A stretch of DNA of 64,000 nucleotides. Origin: Erythrobacter aureus. Lineage in GTDB: Bacteria > Pseudomonadota > Alphaproteobacteria > Sphingomonadales > Sphingomonadaceae. The position numbers and the translations under genes are program-made. The DNA lies in contig NZ_CP031357.1 of assembly GCF_003355455.1 (NCBI RefSeq), forward strand, positions 164,501 through 228,500, given 5' to 3'. Positions 35,789 through 45,490 of this stretch are shown one piece after another (position 1 is the first letter of the stretch; every line of letters begins with the position of its first letter). The notes beneath the pieces were generated by a model. That model had not been told where the DNA came from, did not search any database, and saw nothing but the letters and a program-made list of their open reading frames with translations.

Positions 35789-37378
35789 GTTGCGGGTGGG
35801 GTAGCCACCTGCGAAGCGCATGGCAACCAGCGATAGTGCCAGAAAAACAATGCCCCATATCAGAGTGAGCCAGTGGCCCATTCGTGCGAACCACGTTGGC
35901 GCCTTCGGCGTCGGGACCAGCGTATCGATCCGCCCCGCGACCTTGCGGCCGATATGTTCGCGCACCACGCCGCGCGCATCGATCACGGCGCTGATGCCGG
36001 TTGTGGTCGATCGCAGAACGGGGAGCCCTTCTTCCGCAGCGCGCATGCGCGCCTGGGCCAGATGCTGCGGCGGCCCCCAGGTGCCGAACCAGCCATCGTT
36101 GGACGGATTGAAGATATAGTCCGGGCGATTGCCGCGATCGACCACTTCGCCGGAAAAGACGATTTCGTAGCAGATCTGCATGCCCGCCATGCCGTACTGC
36201 CCGAGATCCTGGGTCCGCGGTCCCGGTCCGGGAATGAAATCGATCGTACCCGCCACCAGACGCGAAAGCCCCAGCGGCTCGAGCAGAGCCCGGAAGGGAA
36301 GATATTCGCCATAGGGAACGAGATGCGCCTTCGCATAACGCTCGCCCAGCTTACCGTCGGGATCGATCGACGTGACCGCATTGTAGGCGCCGATCGCTTT
36401 CCTTCGTCCATCCACTGTGCCGATCTCGAGATCGACCAGACCGGTCAGCAGCAGGCTGGCCGGTCCGATGACATCGCCGATCCGCGCGCGCGCGAAAGCG
36501 GGGTCGCCGCCTGCGGTCATCTGGATGTAGTAGCGCTGCGGATAACCATCGCGAAGGTAGTCGGGAACGCCGCTTTCCGGCCATAGTACCAATCGGCGAG
36601 CGCCAGGTTTCAGCGGCTTGCTCAGGCCCGCAATGGTCTGGAACTGGTCCTCGAACTTCGACGCATCGTCGATGTCTTCCTGCTTGAGGTTGGGCTGCAC
36701 CAGCGTGAGAGCCAGATCGCCTGTCCCGCCCCGACCGGCAGGCCAGTAGATCAGAGCCGTTACCGCCAGCACGGATGCGCCGAGCGCGGCCCAGCGGCGC
36801 GCGGCGGCGAGCGCGGCTCCGCCAACCGCCGCTGCGACCACCGCGCCGGACAACGCATAGCTGCCGGCGAATGGCAGCAGCCGCGCCAGGCCGGGGCGAT
36901 CCCAAGGCCCGAGCAGCATCATCGAAAACGGCCCCCAGCTGTAGCCGGTGAAGACCCAGCTTCGCAGCCATTCGGCGGCGATCCAGCACGCTCCGAATGC
37001 CAGGGCAAAAGCGAACAGCCCTTTCCCCCGCGCGATCAGCCAGGCTGCGGCAGTCGCAAGTCCGGGCCAGATCGCGAGATAGAGCGAAAGCAGGGGCACC
37101 GCAGCCCATCCGAGCGCTGCGGGCATTTCCGCCTGATAAGTGAAAGCGGTCGCGATCCAGTTATTGGTCGCCGTGAAATGAGCGACGCCGAACAACCAGC
37201 CAACCAGCAGGGCCCGCTTCCAGCCTGCCTGTTGCCATGCGAGCCAGCCGAAAGCCGCCATCGCGGCAAGCCCCAGCGGCCAGAGGTGAAATGGCTGAAA
37301 GCCGAACGCCGAGATAGCGCCCAGCAACAGCGCGGAAATCTTCGGGTGGGAACGGGCCAGGCCGGGGATTGTCTCCAT
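35783..37378 (-). CDS. lnt: Apolipoprotein N-acyltransferase
   Basis: Inner-membrane enzyme of 531 residues that adds the third acyl chain to lipoproteins. About eight N-terminal hydrophobic segments are followed by a nitrilase-like domain with the catalytic triad: Glu in LWPESGVPDYL, Lys in YAKAHLVPYGEYLPF and Cys in QICYEIVFSG. The ATG at 37378 has AAGGGG upstream, better than the in-frame start 36 nt earlier. It lies just upstream of metK. The several lipoproteins in this window would be its substrates. Confidence 0.97.
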   Translation of the reverse strand: METIPGLARSHPKISALLLGAISAFGFQPFHLWPLGLAAMAAFGWLAWQQAGWKRALLVGWLFGVAHFTATNNWIATAFTYQAEMPAALGWAAVPLLSLYLAIWPGLATAAAWLIARGKGLFAFALAFGACWIAAEWLRSWVFTGYSWGPFSMMLLGPWDRPGLARLLPFAGSYALSGAVVAAAVGGAALAAARRWAALGASVLAVTALIYWPAGRGGTGDLALTLVQPNLKQEDIDDASKFEDQFQTIAGLSKPLKPGARRLVLWPESGVPDYLRDGYPQRYYIQMTAGGDPAFARARIGDVIGPASLLLTGLVDLEIGTVDGRRKAIGAYNAVTSIDPDGKLGERYAKAHLVPYGEYLPFRALLEPLGLSRLVAGTIDFIPGPGPRTQDLGQYGMAGMQICYEIVFSGEVVDRGNRPDYIFNPSNDGWFGTWGPPQHLAQARMRAAEEGLPVLRSTTTGISAVIDARGVVREHIGRKVAGRIDTLVPTPKAPTWFARMGHWLTLIWGIVFLALSLVAMRFAGGYPTRNT

Positions 37379-37420
37379 CGGCCTGCCCCTTAACCGGTGA
37401 GGTCCGGCGCGCAAGCGCGA

Positions 37421-38089
37421 TCAGCCGACCGCGCTTACCTCGCCGTCATCGTCCTGCTTGCGCTTGCGGCGGCGAGGGGCGGGTTTTTCTTCGCCATCGC
37501 CTTCGTTCGCGCTGAGCGAAGGCGGCAATACCGCCGCATCGATTGCGCCCCCATTGCCTGGAGCGCTTTCCTCGCTCTTCTTCGTCTTGCGCGGAGCACG
37601 ACGCTTCTTCGGCGCCTCATCCTCGTCGTCGCGGCGGGTGAACGGGTTTTCCGAGGGTTCGAATTCGCGGCCTTCACCATCGTCATCGCCCTTGGGCTTA
37701 CGGCCCCGCGGCTTGCGTCCGGTGTCGTCCTGATCGTCGCGCCGGCTGCGCTGACGACGGTTGTTGCGGCGATCGTCACCGTCGCCGTCATCGTCGTCTT
37801 CATCGTCCGACTGGTTCTGGCCCGGTCCATCCTGACGTTTGGCCTTGGCCTCTTCCTGGCGGGCCTTGTTGTCGGCGATCACCCGAAAATAATGGTCCGC
37901 GAATTGCAGGTAATATTCGGCCTGCACGCGGTCGCCATTATGCTGGGCGTCCTGAGCGAGCTTCTTATACTTGTCGAGCAACTGCGGGGCATTGCCACGC
38001 GCGCGGCTATCGATCCGATTGGCCGAATTAGCACCGCCCTGATTGCGGTTACCGCGTCCGCGACGACGGTTATTGCGATTGTTGTTCAA
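37421..38089 (-). CDS. DUF4167 protein with an acidic/basic low-complexity tail
   Basis: A 222-residue cytoplasmic protein. The N-terminus (NNNRNNRRRGRGNRNQGG, then RIDSRARGNAPQLLDKYKKL and AEYYLQFADHYFRVIADNKA) is the DUF4167 domain, almost restricted to alphaproteobacteria. The rest alternates acidic runs (DDEDDDDGDGDD) and Arg/Lys runs, as in RNA-binding or condensate-forming proteins. There is no ATG: the probable start is the TTG at 38089 with GAGGA ten bases upstream; a TTG 21 nt earlier is possible. It is usually found beside prfA-prmC, as here. Function unknown; the Arg-rich start suggests RNA contact. Confidence 0.88.
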   Translation of the reverse strand: MNNNRNNRRRGRGNRNQGGANSANRIDSRARGNAPQLLDKYKKLAQDAQHNGDRVQAEYYLQFADHYFRVIADNKARQEEAKAKRQDGPGQNQSDDEDDDDGDGDDRRNNRRQRSRRDDQDDTGRKPRGRKPKGDDDGEGREFEPSENPFTRRDDEDEAPKKRRAPRKTKKSEESAPGNGGAIDAAVLPPSLSANEGDGEEKPAPRRRKRKQDDDGEVSAVG

Positions 38090-38329
38090 GGGTAGCTGGT
38101 CCTCATTCAATTCGCGGCACGGACCTTTTTACCGGTCCGCATATGGCCGCGTGACCCCTTGCGCGGTTGCGCCTGTCGCAACTCGCGTGCCCCGACTTGT
38201 GCATGGTATGCGTAGCCACTGGCTGCGCACCGGAACTGCAATGTCGGAGCTGGAACCGGTGGGGAAGCGTTAGCCGCGCACCACTGGCCTAGGGCCAGAG
38301 GTAAAGGGTCGAATCGGCTTTGCCAACCC

Positions 38330-39151
38330 CTAAGTGAGAATCAGTGCACGAGGGCGGCCTGCAAGGTCGCGTTTCAGCTTCACCGAAAAGCCCGATTCGC
38401 GCGCGATGGCGGAAACCGCTTCCTCCTGACGCGCGCCGATTTCGAGGACAGCGGCGCTGTCCGGCAGAAGAAGCTTGCCAAGCTGCGGGACGATCGCGCG
38501 ATAGGCGTCAAGCCCTTCAGGCCCGGCGAAAAGGGCGCTGGCCGGCTCATAAGCGCGCACGTCCGGTTCAAGCTCCGCGTCCGCCTCGACATAGGGCGGA
38601 TTGCACAGGACCAGATCGAACCGGCCCAGATCGTTCGACCATCCATCCTCGAGCCAGCTCGCCTCGAGAAAACGTGCGCGCCCGGCAAGACCCAAACGCT
38701 CGCAATTGTTTGCCGCCACATCCAGCGCGGCTGCACACGCATCGATACCGATCCCGCTCGATCCCGGCCTCCGGTCGAGAAATGCGAGCAGCAACGCGCC
38801 GGAGCCGGTCCCCATGTCGAGCACCCGTGCATCGGGCCTCGCCGTATCGAGCGCCGCTTGCACGATCGTCTCGCTGTCACCGCGCGGGATCAGCGTATCG
38901 GGCGTGACCGTGAAATCGAGCCCGAAGAACTCCTGGTGCCCGACGATATACGCGACCGGCTCACGCGCTGCGCGGCGCGCGACCAAACCTTCGAAGCCTG
39001 CGGGCTCGAGTTCGCGCATATGCCGGAGCAGCATATCCGAGCGCGACACGCCCAGCGTGTGCGCCATCAGCAATTCCGCATCGAGACGGGCGGTGTCGCT
39101 GGTGGCGGCGAGACGCTCCGCCGCGGCGCGCACCGCATCGGCAACGCTCAT
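38330..39151 (-). CDS. prmC: Peptide chain release factor N5-glutamine methyltransferase
   Basis: A 273-residue SAM-dependent enzyme that methylates the glutamine of the GGQ loop in release factors. The N-terminal helical domain (MSVADAVRAAAERLAATSDT) leads to VLDMGTGSGALLLAFL, the SAM site, and LVLCNPPYVEADAEL with the catalytic NPPY. Its ATG overlaps the prfA stop (ATGA), so it is translationally coupled to its own substrate's gene. Confidence 0.97.
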   Translation of the reverse strand: MSVADAVRAAAERLAATSDTARLDAELLMAHTLGVSRSDMLLRHMRELEPAGFEGLVARRAAREPVAYIVGHQEFFGLDFTVTPDTLIPRGDSETIVQAALDTARPDARVLDMGTGSGALLLAFLDRRPGSSGIGIDACAAALDVAANNCERLGLAGRARFLEASWLEDGWSNDLGRFDLVLCNPPYVEADAELEPDVRAYEPASALFAGPEGLDAYRAIVPQLGKLLLPDSAAVLEIGARQEEAVSAIARESGFSVKLKRDLAGRPRALILT

Positions 39152-40215
39152 TCGGTCATCGCGGCAAGGCGCTTGGCCTCGTCCTCGGCGATCAGCGCGT
39201 CGACCAGCTCGCCCAGCCCCGGCCCGGCGATGATCTGCGGTAGCTTCTGCAAGGTCAGCCCGATGCGATGGTCGGTCACGCGGCCCTGCGGGTAGTTGTA
39301 GGTGCGGATGCGCTCGGACCGGTCGCCGCTGCCGACCATGGCCTTGCGCGCCTCGGCCTCGGCGCCCTGCGCTTCCTCGCGCGATTTTTCGTAAAGGCGT
39401 GCGCGCAGTACCTGCATCGCCTTCTCGCGGTTCTTGTGCTGGCTGCGCCCGTCCTGGCAGGTCACCACGAGGCCCGTGGGCAAGTGCGTGATGCGGATCG
39501 CGCTGTCGGTGGTGTTGACGTGCTGGCCGCCCGCCCCGCTCGCGCGGTAGGTATCGATCTTGAGGTCGGTCGCATCGATCTGGACGTCGACCTCATCGGG
39601 TTCGGGCAGCACCGCGACCGTCGCCGCCGAGGTATGGATGCGGCCGCCGCTTTCGGTTTCCGGCACGCGCTGCACCCGGTGGACGCCGCTTTCGAACTTC
39701 AGCTTGGCGAAGACGCCGTTCCCCGTCACGTTTGCGACGATCTCCTTGAAGCCGCCGACTTCCGATGCGCTCATGCTCACCGGCTCGACCTTCCAGCCCT
39801 GTTCGGCGGCGAAGCGCTCGTACATGCGGTAGAGATCGCCCGCGAACAGCGCCGCCTCGTCGCCGCCGGTGCCCGCGCGTATTTCGAGCATGGCGGGTTT
39901 CGCATCGGCGCTGTCGCGCGGCAGCATGGCGATGGCCAGCTCGCGCTCCGCCTCGGGCAGGCGCTGGCGCAATTCGGCCAGCTCTTCCTCTGCCATGGCT
40001 TTCATTTCCGGGTCGGCGAGCATCTCCTCCAGCTCCGCGATCTCCTCGCGCGCGGCCTTCACCTCGGCGGCCACCTTCGCCACCGGCTCCAGTTCGGCAT
40101 AGTCGCGGCTCGCCTGGACGAATTCCTCGCCCTCGAGCGTACCCGACGCCATCCGCGCCTCGAGCTCGGCGAAGCGATGGGCGATCTGGTCGAGGCGTTC
40201 GGCTGGAATGGTCAT
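39148..40215 (-). CDS. prfA: Peptide chain release factor 1
   Basis: A 355-residue RF1 that reads UAA and UAG and releases the finished peptide. The codon-reading loop region is RVPETESGGRIHTSAATVAV, with P-E-T where E. coli has P-A-T. The catalytic loop is GAGGQHVNTTDSAIRITHLP. The start MTIPAERLDQIAHRFAELEA is standard. It leads a prfA-prmC pair; hisS lies upstream on the same strand across a repeat-filled spacer. Confidence 0.98.
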   Translation of the reverse strand: MTIPAERLDQIAHRFAELEARMASGTLEGEEFVQASRDYAELEPVAKVAAEVKAAREEIAELEEMLADPEMKAMAEEELAELRQRLPEAERELAIAMLPRDSADAKPAMLEIRAGTGGDEAALFAGDLYRMYERFAAEQGWKVEPVSMSASEVGGFKEIVANVTGNGVFAKLKFESGVHRVQRVPETESGGRIHTSAATVAVLPEPDEVDVQIDATDLKIDTYRASGAGGQHVNTTDSAIRITHLPTGLVVTCQDGRSQHKNREKAMQVLRARLYEKSREEAQGAEAEARKAMVGSGDRSERIRTYNYPQGRVTDHRIGLTLQKLPQIIAGPGLGELVDALIAEDEAKRLAAMTE

Positions 40216-40653
40216 GGGTGGTTCGGGTGGCGGATGGGTGACGAAGGCGACAGGGTGTCACCTTCCGCAGTCTCGCCTGACTCTTTCTTTTACAACAACA
40301 ATTTTACTCGCAAGCCGGGTGACACATGCGGAAGCTCCCCCCCCCGCCCCATGGCCATTTCAACTCGCCTTGCCGCATCCTTAGCGAAGGAGATAGCGGG
40401 TAGGAAAGATGTTCGATCCCAGGTTCGTCCACCCAGGCCTATTTCGTCATCCCGGGCTCGACCCGGGATCAGGCTTCTTGCTGCGATCGGGACCTCGAAC
40501 GGAAAGCACCACCCCGGATCGGGTCCAGGGTGACGGATGGAAACGGACCATCTCCCCATCCCCGTCATGCTGAACTTGTTTCAGCATCCATCCCGCCCCC
40601 TCACCGACGGCGCTATCGGTGAGATGGACCCTGAAACAAGTTCAGGGTGACGT
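40216..40653. repeat. Spacer with four palindromic repeat units
   Basis: No gene is seen between hisS and prfA. Four GC-rich palindromes occur: ATCCCGGG-CTCGA-CCCGGGAT at 40449-40469; a related CCCGGATCGGGTCCAGGGTG stretch at 40512-40531; ATGCTGAA-CTTGT-TTCAGCAT at 40567-40587; and ACCCTGAA-ACAAG-TTCAGGGT at 40628-40648. The last two are inverted copies of one family, with GTCA/GTGACG flanks. Elements of this type are scattered between genes in alphaproteobacterial genomes. They may stabilise or end the hisS transcript. Confidence 0.75.
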
Positions 40654-41919
40654 TTATTGGGGAGCGAATGGTTTCATCTGCTCCCATTCACTCGCCACCT
40701 TACCGCCTAAAGGTTCTTCGCCAGCAGTTCGCAACCCGGAAGAAAAGCCCGCCTCTTCCATTTTCAAGCTTAAGATGACCTTCGCGCCTGATTTTACGGC
40801 CTTATCGAATCGCTTTTTTGGTGACCCCGAAACAAGCATGTCCGCAATAAAGCCACGCTCTCGAAAACCCGCAGTCGCAAAAACAGCAGTCGGCAAGACA
40901 TCATCGTCTTCCGCGACGACCATCACTTCGGCCTCTTCACGCTCGATTTCCCCCACCAACATCGCCAGCCGCTCGATCCCCGCGGCCCAGCCGACTGCGG
41001 GCGTCGGCGCGCCGCCGAGGCTTTCCATGAGGCCATCATAACGACCGCCGCCGAGGATGGTGCTCTGGCTGCCGAGCTTGCCGGCTGCCTCGCTGCCCTC
41101 GTCGGGGATGAATTCGAAGGCGGTGTGGCGGTAATAGTCGAGCCCGCGCACGAGGCTTTCCGCGCGCGTCCATTTCACGCCCGCCGCATCGAGGCCGCTG
41201 GTGACGGCATCGAAGAAGGCGCGCGCGTCGTCCGAGAGGAACTGGTCGATCTTCGGCGCGTCGGCGACGAAGCGCTGATCGCGGCGGTCCTTGCTATCGA
41301 GGATGCGCAGCGGGTTCTTCTCCAGCCGCTCCTGCGAATCCTCGCTCAGTTCATCTTTCACGGCGCGGAAATGCTCGACCAGCGCGGCGCGCCAGGCTTC
41401 GCGGCTGTCGCCATCGCCGAGCGTGTTGAGGTGCAGCGTGACGCCCTCGATCCCCAGTTCCTTCAATAGCTGGTCGGCCATCGCCAGCAGTTCGACGTCT
41501 GCTTGTGGTTCCCCCGCGCCGATGATCTCGGCGTCGATCTGGTGGAACTGGCGATAGCGGCCCTTCTGCGGACGCTCGTAGCGGAACAGCGGCCCATGCG
41601 TCGCGACCTTGAGCGGCGCATGCTGCTGCCAGCCGTTCGAGAGATAAGCGCGCGCGATCCCGGCAGTGAATTCGGGCCGCAGCGTCAGGCTTTCCCCGCC
41701 GCGATCGTCGAAGGAATACATTTCCTTGCTGACGACATCGGTCGTCTCGCCGATCGCACGGCTGAACACTTCTGTTTTCTCGAACACGGGCATTTCGACG
41801 CGGCGGAAGCGATAGAGCTTGCGCACGCGTTCGAAGGTTTCGACGACGAAGGCGAAGGCTTCCGCATCGGCGCCGAAAATGTCCTGGGTTCCGCGAATGG
41901 CTTGGGGTGTTTTGGGCAT
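40654..41919 (-). CDS. hisS: Histidyl-tRNA synthetase
   Basis: A 421-residue class II synthetase that charges tRNA-His. From MPKTPQAIRGTQDIFGADAE it shows motif 2 (FRYERPQKGRYRQFHQIDAE), the HisA motif LVRGLDYYRHTAFEF and motif 3 with GGGRYDGLMESLGG and PAVGWAAGIERLAM. The frame extends upstream, but the ATG at 41919 gives the normal length. The last 30 or so residues (MEEAGFSSGLRTAGEEPLGG...) are less like typical anticodon-binding tails and more AT-rich, next to the repeat spacer. It is divergent from ppa. Confidence 0.97.
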   Translation of the reverse strand: MPKTPQAIRGTQDIFGADAEAFAFVVETFERVRKLYRFRRVEMPVFEKTEVFSRAIGETTDVVSKEMYSFDDRGGESLTLRPEFTAGIARAYLSNGWQQHAPLKVATHGPLFRYERPQKGRYRQFHQIDAEIIGAGEPQADVELLAMADQLLKELGIEGVTLHLNTLGDGDSREAWRAALVEHFRAVKDELSEDSQERLEKNPLRILDSKDRRDQRFVADAPKIDQFLSDDARAFFDAVTSGLDAAGVKWTRAESLVRGLDYYRHTAFEFIPDEGSEAAGKLGSQSTILGGGRYDGLMESLGGAPTPAVGWAAGIERLAMLVGEIEREEAEVMVVAEDDDVLPTAVFATAGFRERGFIADMLVSGSPKKRFDKAVKSGAKVILSLKMEEAGFSSGLRTAGEEPLGGKVASEWEQMKPFAPQ

Positions 41920-42113
41920 GGTGCGCGCGATTAGAGCGAACTGCGCGGGTCCGCAATCTATAGCGATGGTCCGGTGCGGGCAGGAAGTGGGGCAGGGCAA
42001 GTGGAGGCTATCGACGAAAGTCCCTGTTTACGCCTGCGCCCCGCCCCGCTATCCGCCCGGCGAAGTCTTTCTGGGGAGAGGGGCGAAACCGAAATTTGCG
42101 AGAAGAGTAGCGG

Positions 42114-42647
42114 ATGCGCATCGACAAGATTCCGACCGGCGACAATGTGCCGGAAAGCCTCAACGTCATCATCGAAGTGCCGACTGGCGGCGAACCGGTG
42201 AAGTATGAATTCGACAAGGAATCGGGCGCGCTGTTCGTCGACCGTATCCTGCATACGCCGATGCGCTATCCGGCCAATTACGGCTTCATTCCGCACACGC
42301 TCTCGCCCGATGGCGATCCGCTCGACGCGCTGGTGATCGCGCGTTCGCCCTTCATCGCCGGCTGCGTCGTCCGCTCGCGTCCGATCGGCGTGCTCAACCT
42401 GGAGGACGAGCATGGCGGGGACGAGAAACTGATCTGCGTGCCGATCGACACCACCTTCCCGTATTATTCGGATGTCGCCGAAACGAAGGACCTGCCCTCG
42501 ATCATTTTCCAGCAGATCGAGCACTTCTTCACCCACTATAAAGACCTGGAAAAGGAAAAGTGGGTGCGCATCGGCAATTGGGGCGACGCCGCAGAGGCCA
42601 AGCGCATCGTCATCGAAGCGGTCGATCGCTACAAGGCGGAAAAATAA
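42114..42647 (+). CDS. ppa: Inorganic pyrophosphatase
   Basis: A 177-residue family I pyrophosphatase that pulls biosynthetic reactions forward by splitting PPi. YPANYGFIPHTLSPDGDPLD with DALVIARSPF is the metal-binding signature (three Asp), and EHFFTHYKDLEKEKWVRIGN is the conserved C-terminal helix region. It is monocistronic, divergent from hisS, and followed by a GC-rich hairpin. Confidence 0.98.
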   Translation: MRIDKIPTGDNVPESLNVIIEVPTGGEPVKYEFDKESGALFVDRILHTPMRYPANYGFIPHTLSPDGDPLDALVIARSPFIAGCVVRSRPIGVLNLEDEHGGDEKLICVPIDTTFPYYSDVAETKDLPSIIFQQIEHFFTHYKDLEKEKWVRIGNWGDAAEAKRIVIEAVDRYKAEK

Positions 42648-42663
42648 GAGGAAGCCGAGCCAG

Positions 42664-42689
42664 GGGGCGCCGCCACGCGCCCCTTAATT
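42664..42689 (+). terminator. Likely terminator of ppa
   Basis: Seven-pair G-C stem GGGGCGC (42664-42670) and GCGCCCC (42677-42683) followed by TTAATT, a weak T-tract, in the gap between two convergent genes. Confidence 0.5.
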
Positions 42690-42700
42690 GCCGACGGCAG

Positions 42701-44074
42701 TTATTCGACCGGCCGCGACGTATCGAGCAGGTCCTTATCCTGCTCCCCTCCCGTGCGCCGTTCCTCATCGACCATGGCGGCAATCTCGTCGGCCGGGCGA
42801 ACGTCTTCTTCGGTCTCGGTCACGGTTATCTCGCGCACCGGCTTCGCCTTCTCGTCACGCTGCGCGGCGGGTCCGGCGGTGGCTTCGGTGGCGAAGGGTA
42901 CCGTGGCCGAACGCGGGTCGAAACGCAGGCGATAGATCGGCTCGGGCAGGCCGAACCCGGCCTCTTCCAGAGCCCGCTTCACGGCGGGGATGGCCTGGCT
43001 CTGCGCCTTCCACCAATCGGTCTCGCGCTGGTCGACCCAGCCGAGAAAGCGGATCACCACATTCGAATCGCCGACCTCGATAATCCGCGCCTCGGGCGGG
43101 GGATCGTCGAGGACGAAATCCAGCCCGGCCAGCGTATCGCGCCCCAATTGGCGCGCGGCGCGGGCATCGTCATCGGCATCGACTCCCAGCTCGAACTGGA
43201 AACGCCGCTGCGGATTGCGCGTGAAATTGAGAATCACGGCGCGGAACACCTGGCCGTTGGGAATACGCAGGTGATTGCCGTCCAGCGTCATCAGCACGGT
43301 CGCGCGGCTGGTCAGACGGATGACCCGCCCCTCATACGTGTCGATCTGAACCCAGTCATTTGCGCGGAAGGGCTGACGCAGGCTGAGCATGAGCGAGGCG
43401 ACGTAATTCTCGATCGTATCGCGCATGGCGAAGCCGAGCGCGATGCCGATCACGCCCGCCCCGCCCAGCACCGCGCCGAGCAGAGCGGTGGCCCCGATCA
43501 TGTCCAGAGCCACCACCAGACCGCCGATGAAGAACACGAAGCGAATCGCGCTGGCGATCAGTTCGGCCAGGAAACTGTTGGGAGCGATACGGTGCCACAA
43601 TGCGCCCAATCCGGCGATGACATAGCCCGCCGCCGCGATGAGAAACCATACACCGAGCGCGGCGGCAATCAGCGGTAGCGCGCTGACGAAAGCGTTCCAG
43701 CGCTCGCCCAGAACCGAAATACCGGCGCTGTCGGCGGATACCGACAAATCCCGCTCCAGCCCGTTCTCGATCGTCACGACGCCGGATATCCGGTTCACGA
43801 TCGCCTCGGCGCGATCGATATCCTCGGCCTTGGGCACAGTGCCGGAAAGAGCGACGACGCCCTCGCTCACCTCGACCTCGACGCCGGTAAAGGCCGGCAA
43901 TTCGGCGAAGATTCCGGCGATGCGTTCGGCGATCTGTTCGTCGGCGCCCGCTTCCTGTGTCGCGGCGATGGTCTGGACGGGCGTCGGCGTCTCGACCGGT
44001 TCGGCCGGCGCGTCGAGCTGGGCTGCCAGCGGCATCGCCCAGATCAGTGCAAGGATGGCGAGAAGCCGCGTCAC
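42701..44074 (-). CDS. MscS-family channel with periplasmic BON domain
   Basis: A 457-residue mechanosensitive channel. A cleavable signal (MTRLLAILALIWAMPLAAQ) is followed by a BON domain (about 60-115, GVEVEVSEGVVALSGTVPKA), three or four membrane segments and the MscS core (GAVLGGAGVIGIALGFAMRD, then TIENYVASLMLSLRQPFRAN). The cytoplasmic part ends in an acidic tail. The start is a GTG that overlaps the TGA of pmbA, so the two are coupled. The BON domain suggests contact with the cell envelope. It is the second of three MscS-type channels in this window. Confidence 0.9.
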   Translation of the reverse strand: MTRLLAILALIWAMPLAAQLDAPAEPVETPTPVQTIAATQEAGADEQIAERIAGIFAELPAFTGVEVEVSEGVVALSGTVPKAEDIDRAEAIVNRISGVVTIENGLERDLSVSADSAGISVLGERWNAFVSALPLIAAALGVWFLIAAAGYVIAGLGALWHRIAPNSFLAELIASAIRFVFFIGGLVVALDMIGATALLGAVLGGAGVIGIALGFAMRDTIENYVASLMLSLRQPFRANDWVQIDTYEGRVIRLTSRATVLMTLDGNHLRIPNGQVFRAVILNFTRNPQRRFQFELGVDADDDARAARQLGRDTLAGLDFVLDDPPPEARIIEVGDSNVVIRFLGWVDQRETDWWKAQSQAIPAVKRALEEAGFGLPEPIYRLRFDPRSATVPFATEATAGPAAQRDEKAKPVREITVTETEEDVRPADEIAAMVDEERRTGGEQDKDLLDTSRPVE

Positions 44075-45417
44075 TGGCCCGCCACCGACATGCCATCGAT
44101 GCGGAAGGTCGGCACATCCACCCCGCGCACCAATTCCAGGTCGTCCGCGGGCACCAGTGCGCGGAACATGTCCGGCAGCGTGCTGGCGATCGTGATTTCG
44201 GCGACCGGCCCGGCCAGTTCGCCATTGCGGATGCGCAGCCCGCTGGCCCCGCGGCTGTAATCGCCGGTGACGAGATTGACGCCCTGGCCGAAGAGGTCGG
44301 TCACGAACAGACCGTCTTCGATATCGGCGATGAGGTCCGCGACCGATTGCGATCCTGCTTCCATGACGACATTGCTCACGGCTATGCCCGGCGATCCGCC
44401 GCCGCCGCGGCTGGCATGGCCTGTCAGGCCGAGACCGAGCTGCGCGGCGCTGGCGACATTGGTGAGCCAGCCGGTGATGCGTCCGTCTTCCACCAATGCG
44501 CGTTCGACAGTCGCCACGCCCTCGCCGTCGTAATGGCGCGACCGCAGGCCGCGCAGGCGATGCGGATTCTCGGCGATGCGGATGGTTTCGTCGAAGTGCT
44601 GTTCCGTCTCGCGCCCGACCAGAAAGCTCGCCTTGCGCGCGATGGAAGGCCCGGCGATCGCACCAAGCAGGTGGCCGAGCACGCCGCTCCCCACGCGCGG
44701 ATCGAATACGACCGGCATTTTGCGCGACGGGATCGACCCGGGACCCACCTTGCGCACCGCGCGCTCCCCCGCCTCGCGGCCGATTTCGGCCGGGTCCGGG
44801 AGGTCGCTGCGGTGGCGCTGGGTGCGATAGGCATAATCGGTCTGTTTATCGCCTCCCTCGCCCGCTACCACGCTCGCCGAAAGGGTATGCGATCCACCCG
44901 AGTGGCCGCGCGCGAATCCGTTGGACGTGGCCAGCGCGAAGACCGAACGCGAATAGGACGCGCTGCCGCCGTTGGAATTGGTCACCCCATCGACAGCGCG
45001 CGCGGCATCTTCGGTGGCGAGAGCGGCCTCGCGCAGATCCGCAGGCGAGGGTTCGGACCGATCCGAAAGGTCGAGATCGAGCGGTTCGCCGCTGAAAAGC
45101 GCGTCGCGTGGCGCGAGCCCGCCATAGGGATCCTCCGGTGCCAGGCGCGCCATTTCCACGGCACGCTGGGCAAGCAGCTTCAACCCGTCGGGTGCGAAAT
45201 CGCTGGTGTTGATCGATGCGGAACGGCGACCGACGAACACCCGCAGGCCGATCTCCTCGCTCTCCGAACGTTCGACCTCCTCGAGCGCGCCGAGCCTCAC
45301 GCTGACGCTTTCGGAAGAAGAGGCGCGCGCGGCGGCATCGGCTGCGTCGGCGCCCATCGAACGGGCAAGGTCGACGAGTTCCCGGCACCGGTCGAGTGCG
45401 GCGTTGCTGTCCATCAT
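44071..45417 (-). CDS. pmbA: TldE/PmbA subunit of the TldD-TldE metalloprotease
   Basis: A 448-residue TldD/PmbA family protein, the non-catalytic partner of TldD, which together cut small peptides such as microcin precursors. ESVSVRLGALEEVERSESEE and IGLRVFVGRRSASINTSD mark the N-domain. GVGSGVLGHLL-type and GLFVTDLFGQGVNLVTGDYS segments mark the C-domain, with no HExxxH metal site, as expected for TldE. tldD is not in the window. It is coupled to the BON-MscS gene downstream. Confidence 0.93.
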   Translation of the reverse strand: MMDSNAALDRCRELVDLARSMGADAADAAARASSSESVSVRLGALEEVERSESEEIGLRVFVGRRSASINTSDFAPDGLKLLAQRAVEMARLAPEDPYGGLAPRDALFSGEPLDLDLSDRSEPSPADLREAALATEDAARAVDGVTNSNGGSASYSRSVFALATSNGFARGHSGGSHTLSASVVAGEGGDKQTDYAYRTQRHRSDLPDPAEIGREAGERAVRKVGPGSIPSRKMPVVFDPRVGSGVLGHLLGAIAGPSIARKASFLVGRETEQHFDETIRIAENPHRLRGLRSRHYDGEGVATVERALVEDGRITGWLTNVASAAQLGLGLTGHASRGGGGSPGIAVSNVVMEAGSQSVADLIADIEDGLFVTDLFGQGVNLVTGDYSRGASGLRIRNGELAGPVAEITIASTLPDMFRALVPADDLELVRGVDVPTFRIDGMSVAGQ

Positions 45418-45490
45418 GGGCGATTGCCGAAAAGGGTCATCATCCGCGCGAGGTAGGCGCGGGCCGCGGTGCTGGCAACTGCCGCGAAAA

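Noticed and set aside
40654..40790. Foreign insertion in the hisS C-terminus
   Set aside because: The tail is somewhat AT-richer and less typical, but length and alignment to the anticodon-binding fold are normal, so it is more likely ordinary divergence.
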